Below, piece after piece: positions 57,533 through 64,000 of a stretch of 64,000 nt of DNA (position 1 is the stretch's first letter; each line of letters begins with the position of its first letter). The position numbers and the translations under genes were made by a program. The notes below the pieces were generated by a model, which did no database searches, was not told the DNA's origin, and saw only the letters and a list, made by a program, of their open reading frames with translations. The DNA is taken from positions 140,302,494-140,366,493 of the forward strand of contig BSWB01000005.1 in the NCBI GenBank assembly GCA_033239125.1, read 5' to 3'. Origin of the DNA: Fagopyrum homotropicum (taxonomy: Eukaryota; Streptophyta; Magnoliopsida; Caryophyllales; Polygonaceae).

Positions 57533-57598
57533 TTATTCCGGTCCCTGATTCAGGTTTATAAAAATTTCGATCCGATCCGGTCTAGATGCACAACCCTA
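57222..57598. mobile_element. hAT-like MITE, 377 bp
   Basis: Ends TAGGGTTACGCA and TGCACAACCCTA are imperfect inverted repeats; flanks AAGGTCAT and AGGGTCAC match at 6 of 8. The interior repeats GGTCCGGTC/GACCGGACC-type motifs and holds a (TA)n run. Confidence 0.65.
57469..57529. repeat. (TA)n microsatellite
   Basis: About 30 uninterrupted TA units inside the hAT-like MITE. Confidence 0.97.
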
Positions 57599-58429
57599 AG
57601 GGTCACATACTATATGTTATGAATACATTACAATCCTAATATCTCAAGCATGTTCTTAAAACATTCACAAAGATTCAACACCAAAACACAGGCATATTCA
57701 TAAGATAAACAACCAGCTTTTTCCATTGAGGAACTCTTTTCAACACCAAACAAATTTATTCTGAGTAGAAATCTCCGTCGTCATTGAAAGCTTTTTTCAT
57801 TTGACTTCACCCGTGGAAGAGGTTCTAAATTGACACCAACAAATGCAACACGGGGAAATTTCATGCTCATGTTCGAGACTCTCCATTACTCAAACAGATC
57901 TATACTTTATCCATTGATCGATGAATCAGAGGAAATACCGAAGGAGAACAGACCATAAAGACAGGGTAGCAGAAACCACATTGAAAAGGTCCAACTCAAG
58001 TCTCAATTGTTCTCAAAAGATGAACACAAGCAACTTTCAAATATAACACAGTTAGATGCAGAAACCACTTTGATGGCTCAAACAGACTCCTGCTTCCATG
58101 GTGGATAGCATCACAGCTTGGTACTCTCAGCAAGTCGCAATTTGTTCCATCATCGAAGACTTAGACGCAGAGAGCATTCATTCTCAAAGATATTCACTGC
58201 TCTCATCATTTCTCTCTTGGCTGTTTGGCAATCCTAGTTCAACAATTGCAGCACCTGCAAGTGATTTCAACCATTGCAGAGTATCCAGATCAAGAGCATA
58301 ATATTTGACACATCTCATCAACAATGCAAATTTCTTCCTTGGATCATTTTGCTAACTTGCCGAAATCAAGGCTTATAATTTGCAAGTTTCAAGAATATAC
58401 CTGATCATGTTTAAGTTTGCAGTACATAC
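57599..58429. other. 3' flank of the PPR-like gene
   Basis: No coding sequence that I can assign. A 67-codon plus frame (58098-58301) lies opposite the probable 3' untranslated region and is not supported. Confidence 0.4.
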
Positions 58430-59131
58430 CTAATCTTCCCATTTGGAAATGATATCATCAAGCAACTTCGAAGCATTATCAACCTCTTCACCCGCCAACG
58501 CTCTATTCAAAGCCACGGCCTCTCTGACCATTGCAACAACCAATAACCCTCTATAAACCACCTCCCTCAGCTCCGATCCGGGAACAAACCCGGCCCGGAT
58601 CATCTCCCTTAAAACCCGCAGTCCTTCAAAATAAGCACAACAATCAAACAGACCAGAAACCAAAACCCTATACACATCCATATCAGGAGCACAAACGGAA
58701 TCGGGGCGGAGCATCCAATTGAAGACCTTGACAGCCTCCTTGGGCCTCCGTTTCTGGAGGTAGGAGTCGATTAGGGTTAGGGTGACAGGGAGGAGGGAGG
58801 ATTGGGTAGCGGAGTTGTATTTGAGGCGGTTGAGTAGGGACATGGAATCGGCCATTGATGGATGAGTGGTGAGATGGTCGGCGAGGATGGAGAAGGAAGG
58901 AGGGAGATTGGGGGTGGTGGTAGTGAGAACGGCAGAGAGGAGGTTGACAGCGTCGGATAGGTTGTTGGATTTGCAGAGACGGGGGATGACGAGGTTTGAT
59001 TGGAAGATTAGGTGATCTGAGGCATTGTCAACGGCGACAGCGGCGGTGGAGAGACGGAGGGAGGGTGTGTGGGAGAAGAGTGGCCGGAGACGGAGGACAT
59101 GCTTCATGCTCTGATATATTTTGGACGGCAA
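58430..59131 (-). CDS. Short PPR-like protein, probably mitochondrial
   Basis: Intronless, 233 residues. The N-terminus MPSKIYQSMKHVLRLRPLFS is basic, rich in Arg/Ser/Leu and lacks acidic residues for about 30 positions, which suits a mitochondrial targeting peptide; MKHVLRL (59107) is an alternative start. Then helix-pair sequences fit PPR spacing: LVIPRLCKSNNLSDAVNLLS, LTLIDSYLQKRRPKEAVKVF, VYRVLVSGLFDCCAYFEGLR and LREMIRAGFVPGSELRE. It has few repeats compared with ordinary P-class PPR proteins (usually over 400 residues) and no E or DYW domain, but no stop or frameshift breaks it. Function unknown; such proteins usually bind organelle RNA. Confidence 0.8.
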   Translation of the reverse strand: MPSKIYQSMKHVLRLRPLFSHTPSLRLSTAAVAVDNASDHLIFQSNLVIPRLCKSNNLSDAVNLLSAVLTTTTPNLPPSFSILADHLTTHPSMADSMSLLNRLKYNSATQSSLLPVTLTLIDSYLQKRRPKEAVKVFNWMLRPDSVCAPDMDVYRVLVSGLFDCCAYFEGLRVLREMIRAGFVPGSELREVVYRGLLVVAMVREAVALNRALAGEEVDNASKLLDDIISKWED

Positions 59132-60180
59132 AAATGTCGTGAGTTGGTCCGGTTAACTAACCAAGCTCCGAAACCCAAACTCCCACTAAAACGGGATATA
59201 GGTCAAGTTTACATATTCAGAATCCTAAAACGTGATATTAGTATTTATCCACATAACCTTATTTTTGTACCGATCTGGAATCCCGGGAATGTGATTATGG
59301 ATGTAATGCGTATGCACCCGGACACATTTAAAATGCTATCGTGCAATATTTAAATGTTGTTCCAACACTCATAATTCTACTTGTTGGATTCGGTTTTGGG
59401 CGCACCCCCCAAATGCGCCTTCCGGGTTCAATGAAAATGTGCTTCCCGGATTCAATAGAAATGCACTCATATGTCAGAACTCATCAAAATTCAAACGTTG
59501 AAACAACGATTATAATTACGTGGGAAACATTTTTCTAGGGTTTACAACTCCCGGGCGCACCCGCAGTGAAAGTGGAAGGCGGGTTGTAAGTGTGTTTGGG
59601 GTATGTCCTTATAGTGCGCTCAATTTTATTATTTCGGAATAAGTCATTGGTGTAAATAAAATAATTTAGGACTCAGAATACTGACAACATTTGATGAGTT
59701 CAGAGTATGTTTTAGCTTCTTGCCAAATTCAACCCAAATTTTGTGTTTGGTCAGAAAGAGATTAGGAATCATACCATCCCGAGTTGTAAAAAAAATGGTT
59801 TCAACAAATGCATCATATAATCACGTGTTTGCTGATTTTTGATAAAAACTAGTTGTACTTATAAGATTTGTTGAATCCTGAAAAAAATAAAAATAAAGAG
59901 TTCAAATTGAGACTTTTAATGTTCAAATACCTCGTGCAAGTAAAGTTATTGGGGTTAAAAACGACAAGACAATGGCATTCAGAATTGTTTCTCTCGCAAG
60001 AGGCCGGATCAAATACAAGCCTGCGAGAGGCCGGATCAAATACAAGCCTGCGAGAGGCCGGATCAAATACAAGCCCGAGTTGTAATTATTAAAAAAGCAT
60101 CCTCAAAAATACCATCACCAATTCAAAACTTCCAGCAGCTAAAATGCGTTTAACTTAAAGACCTTGCTCGCTTTGGAAAC
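59132..60180. other. Intergenic
   Basis: Holds the promoter of the PPR-like gene (right of 59131) and, next to 60181, the 3' untranslated region of the phosphoglycerate mutase gene. A 27-bp triplication lies within. No gene seen. Confidence 0.5.
59997..60077. repeat. 27-bp tandem triplication
   Basis: Three copies of a 27-bp unit containing GAGGCCGGATCAAATACAAG, differing only at the edges. The unit length is a multiple of three, so the plus frame stays open across it, but no gene is supported there. Confidence 0.95.
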
Positions 60181-63100
60181 CTAGTTTTCGACGACCTCAA
60201 TCAATGTTGTCTCGTAGTCATCTGGGGCGACTAATCCATGGAGGTTCATCACTGTTGCAGCTACATTAGCAAGGCCACCGGTGGGAACGTCTGTGCGGAA
60301 TCTAGTACCGGGTGCGAGTCCAGGGCCACCAATTGCAATTGGAACCTGCATAAGGCACAATGCAATTGCTCGCTCAGAAACCGTTTCCCTTATGCGGGTT
60401 TAGGTGTTTCGAAAGAATAATGTAGTTGAGAGTTGAGTTAGAGTGCAAACCGGCTGAAGGGTGTGAGATGTTAAGATTTGAAGCTTGCCATTCTTGTCCA
60501 AAAGTGGCTTACCCTTCTTGTCTCTCTTCACCATATCTTCAGCATTTCCGTGGTCAGCTGTGACGACGAATATGCCACCAACTTGCTCAATTGCATCAAG
60601 GATTATCTGTAATTCACAAATAAAAATCATTCATCACTTATTGAACAAATGAGTGGTACAGCAGAGATACATATAACCCAACTCGAGAAGAGTTAACAGC
60701 AATATAAGGCCATGTTTGGTATTGATACCAATCAAGATACTACTATCACATTCTTACCTGATATCTTGATATTGATAATTTAATACCAAACAAACCCTTG
60801 GATTATATATTGTTGTTATGGACAGAATAGAGGAAGGTAAAAATACCTTGACGCCTTCATCAGCAGCTTTGCAAGCTACAACGGTGGCCTCAATGTCACC
60901 TGTGTGACCAACCATATCTCCATTTGGTATGTTGACACGCACCTGGAAAGATATATCTAATACATATCAATAAAAAAAGATACAATTTCCTGAAAATTGA
61001 ATGTTGTTGATCACTATATATATCATGAAACATCACCTGGTCGAATTTGCCACTAAGGATGGCATCCTTTGCCTTCTCGGCAATTTCCACAGCCTTCATC
61101 TTAGGCTGGACATTGAAACTGATACCACTGTCACTGGGGATTTCTACATATTCTTCCATCTGAGAATTGAAGTAGCCTGAACGGTTACCATTCCAGAAAA
61201 AGGTAACATGGCCAAACTTGACAGTTTCACTGCAATAATGTAAATTTTGTTAATGGAAGGTATTGAATTCGCAGAGACATCCTAGATGATGAGGTAAATA
61301 ATAGTTAAGGCTTAATTGGAAAAGTATAACCAACTTCAAGGTTTGCCTACTGATGCATTATAGTAAGTATGTAGTTGGTTTTTGTATCACAAGTTCACAA
61401 CTATACAAAAGCATAAATGGCAAATACAGTGATAATTGTAAAGAGACCCACATCAAATAAAATTGAAATATATATACACATGTATACCGAAGGACTGAAT
61501 GTTACCTGCAAGCAAAAGTACGGACTCCATTATGCACTAAATATTCTCCAGATGTCCTCTCAATTTCTGGAGGAGATACAAGATACTTGGCAGGAAGCTT
61601 CAATTCACCGTCATACTGGAGCATACCCGCATAACGGATCTTAGGGAATCTAACTCTGTCAAAATTATTAAAATCCTCATACTCAAGTGCCTTGGCAAGC
61701 ATAGTCATACGATCTGCACGGAAGTTGAATGTCACCACAGCATCCCCATCTACTATTGGTCCAACAGCTTTCCCACTTTCATCGACGCAAACAAATGGTT
61801 TCAAGTACTGATCATTGGAACCGGGCTCCTGCCTTAGTGTCTTCACAGCTTCCACAGCACTGGTAAATTTGTATGGGGCTTCACCAAGAACTTGGGCGTC
61901 CCATCCACGTTTTACAACCTCCCAATCATTCTGCAAAAGAAGAGGTTGTAGAATTAAAGCGCAAAATCATTATTGTGTATATGAAATAAAAACAGAAAAA
62001 ATACAACAGACGAAATAACCCATATACATATGTTACAAGTGAAGAGGATTGCAAATACAGAAACTATAATTCCGATTAGCAAGTACAAACACATCAAATT
62101 TCAAAAAGGTCATATACCTCATAACGGTCCATTGTGACATACATACGACCACCACCAGATGCAACTCTAGCATCAACACCTTGCTCACGCAGCTTTGCTA
62201 GGTCATCCTCAAGAGTTTCAACAAAACCCACACTTGAGCCATCCAAAACATCACGGCCATCAGTGAGGAAATGAACACGGATTCTCTTGGCACCATGTTC
62301 AGCAGCACCCTTCAGCAAAAGCTGTGGAAGTGGCATTTAACAAATTCATTAATGACATTATTCTGAGTCACCACAACAGGACCTAAAATTTACATGCATC
62401 TAGCAACACATACCTGAACCTGATCAAGCCTAGAGTGCACACCTCCATCACTCAAGAGACCAATAAGATGTAGTGTACCACTCTCGAAAGATTCCTGGAT
62501 GTATTTAAAGCCTTCACCGTCATAGATTTTTCCAGTAGCAAGTGCATTGTCAACAAGCTTAGCACTGTACCAAACATAAACAAATACAAACTTGAAATGC
62601 CTTTCAACAGGCCATCAAAGCCTTTACTAGGCTCAATTAGAAATTATGTAGCTTCTACTTTCAAAATTTTCCATTCATAACACATATCAAGAGGGGCAAT
62701 ATGCAACAGATTAAAACTTACGAATTACTGCTACAAAATCTAGGACCCATACGTGGTAATAAATGTTAGTGGTTGCATCTTAATATGGAGAATAAAGTAT
62801 ATGACCTGAAACCCAACTACAATGGAATTCTCAGACATAATTGAATAATAATATAATGGATTGATTTTCCAAACACAACCCAAGTGAAGTAATGAAACTA
62901 TATTCTACTTAATCACGTGAATGCTAAATAACAATGAATGGTTAGCGGTAGGGCATATATTTCAGAAAGAATATTACCCTTGAGCAAATACCCGACCAGC
63001 ACCAAGAGCATTATGGCCAACTTCACTGTTGCCCATGTCATCCTCAGAAGGTAACCCCACAGCAGTACCATGAGCTTTGATCAGCCTCCATTTTTCAGGG

Positions 63101-64000
63101 GCACCCTAAACAAAAATACATTCCATGCTCATTAATTTAGACGGATCCCAGAAGGATATGATATATAGGCATCCAGAACTGCAGAACATAGAACTAAAGC
63201 AAAGGCCGTATTCAAAAGTAAAAGAGCAGTATTCATCTCACTCTTAAAATAAGATATCAAGTATGTCAACAAGACGAGTCAGTCATTCGATCCAGACAAC
63301 TCCAGCAATTAGAATTAACCATTTGATAAAAGAAAATTGACTCCTTCAATTTAATTTATCTTCAAACAACTGGATTATTGTAAAGCAACCGAAAACCTAA
63401 ATACCAGATGACCAATTGTTTACATTAAATAACAGGAAAGATCGTAGACATAAGTTCAATTTGTAGCAAACGAGTTGAATCTCTCTATTGCAACCACACC
63501 CATCAGATTCCACGTATCAATCTTGGTGGCCTCTTATTTAAACAAGGTGCTTCAACTTCAAGTATGACTACTTTAAACAAGGTTGATGCACAATCATAAC
63601 AAACAACGCTTGCTAGAATATAAAAATGTTGCAGCTCATAAACACCATTCAACATACTTCAAAGCACACAGATTTTTTTATATATAAAAAAATCCGAGAG
63701 ATACATGAAGTCAAAATTACACCAAGAAAATCCCGAAGCACGAGCAAATTAGTCAAAGACAGGATCCCGAAACAAAAGCAAGAACCAAAAAAAAGTTTTC
63801 AGATCCAAACAGTCAGATCTACAAATACAGAGAATCAGAAACCAATAAATCCGATCAGCAATCAACAGATCCAATAGAAACCGGTGAAAATCCACCGATA
63901 TCAAACGAAGTACAGAGAAAGAGATGAACCTGCTTAAGGGAATCCATGGTAGTGGTACCAGCTTTATGGATACAATTATAATCATCAGGAGTAGCCTCAC
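60181..64000 (-). CDS. 2,3-bisphosphoglycerate-independent phosphoglycerate mutase (5' end off window)
   Basis: Glycolytic enzyme of the cytosol that interconverts 3- and 2-phosphoglycerate through a phosphoserine intermediate with two Mn/Mg ions. Nine exons join in phase: 63930-64000 (continues beyond the window), 62978-63105, 62414-62564, 62118-62321, 61506-61930, 61037-61229, 60847-60942, 60451-60606 and 60181-60345. They give about 528 of the usual 555-560 residues. Visible motifs: MGNSEVGHNALGAGR with the nucleophilic serine, GLLSDGGVHSRLDQVQ, VHFLTDGRD, FNFRADR, GDMVGHTGD and metal-binding TADHGNAEDM; the protein ends ETTLIEVVEN. All introns are GT-AG. The reading is intact; the first about 30 residues and the promoter lie past base 64000. 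Confidence 0.97.
60706..60797. mobile_element. Small MITE in phosphoglycerate mutase intron, about 92 bp
   Basis: AAGGCCATGTTTGGTATTGA on the left and TAATACCAAACAAACCCTT on the right form inverted ends; ATCAAGATA/TATCTTGAT arms lie inside. Confidence 0.6.

Overview
This window is nuclear DNA of a flowering plant, almost certainly a eudicot. It is AT-rich, with intron-containing genes, GT-AG introns, an organelle RNA-editing PPR protein, a CYP76-type P450 and a large load of plant transposons. Nothing in it fixes the species.

Two parts differ sharply. Bases 1 to about 21,800 contain no intact gene that I can support. They hold Helitron remnants linked to a 25-bp minisatellite, fragments of one LINE family on both strands, MITEs, and broken gene pieces: a hevein-like chitin-binding repeat, a leucine-rich-repeat receptor kinase, an mTERF protein and the first exon of a TPX2-like protein. 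From about 21,800 to the end, real genes alternate with transposon clusters.

Genes, left to right: delta-COP of the COPI coat (21884-25620, minus, coding exons complete, 529 aa); a short secreted-type ORF (26450-26749, minus, uncertain); a CYP76-like cytochrome P450 (42759-44719, minus, 500 aa); a KIN2/LEA-like stress protein (48060-49102, minus, 62 aa in three small exons); an intronless DYW-class PPR protein close to Arabidopsis OTP84 (50591-53215, plus, 874 aa); a mitochondrial ribosomal protein S33/S27-like protein (53751-55511, minus, 102 aa); a short PPR-like protein (58430-59131, minus, 233 aa); and cofactor-independent phosphoglycerate mutase (60181-64000, minus, its 5' end beyond the window). 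They are unrelated housekeeping or specialised genes and form no pathway or cluster.

The central transposon block (26921-40619) is layered. A MULE of about 4.3 kb has a decayed transposase, a possible second ORF and arrays of palindromes just inside its ends. Next is a 3.65-kb hAT-type element with a perfect 8-bp target duplication, which itself carries a hAT MITE (perfect 8-bp duplication) and a 2-kb solo LTR. After a LINE fragment comes a rearranged Gypsy LTR retrotransposon of 4.0 kb with a perfect 5-bp duplication. Several boundaries are supported by target-site duplications or by empty sites in paralogous repeats in this window. I saw no rRNA, true tRNA gene or CRISPR array, and no clearly new biological system; the most unusual structures are the Helitron-minisatellite arrays, the chitin-binding repeat joined to a LINE, and the MULE.
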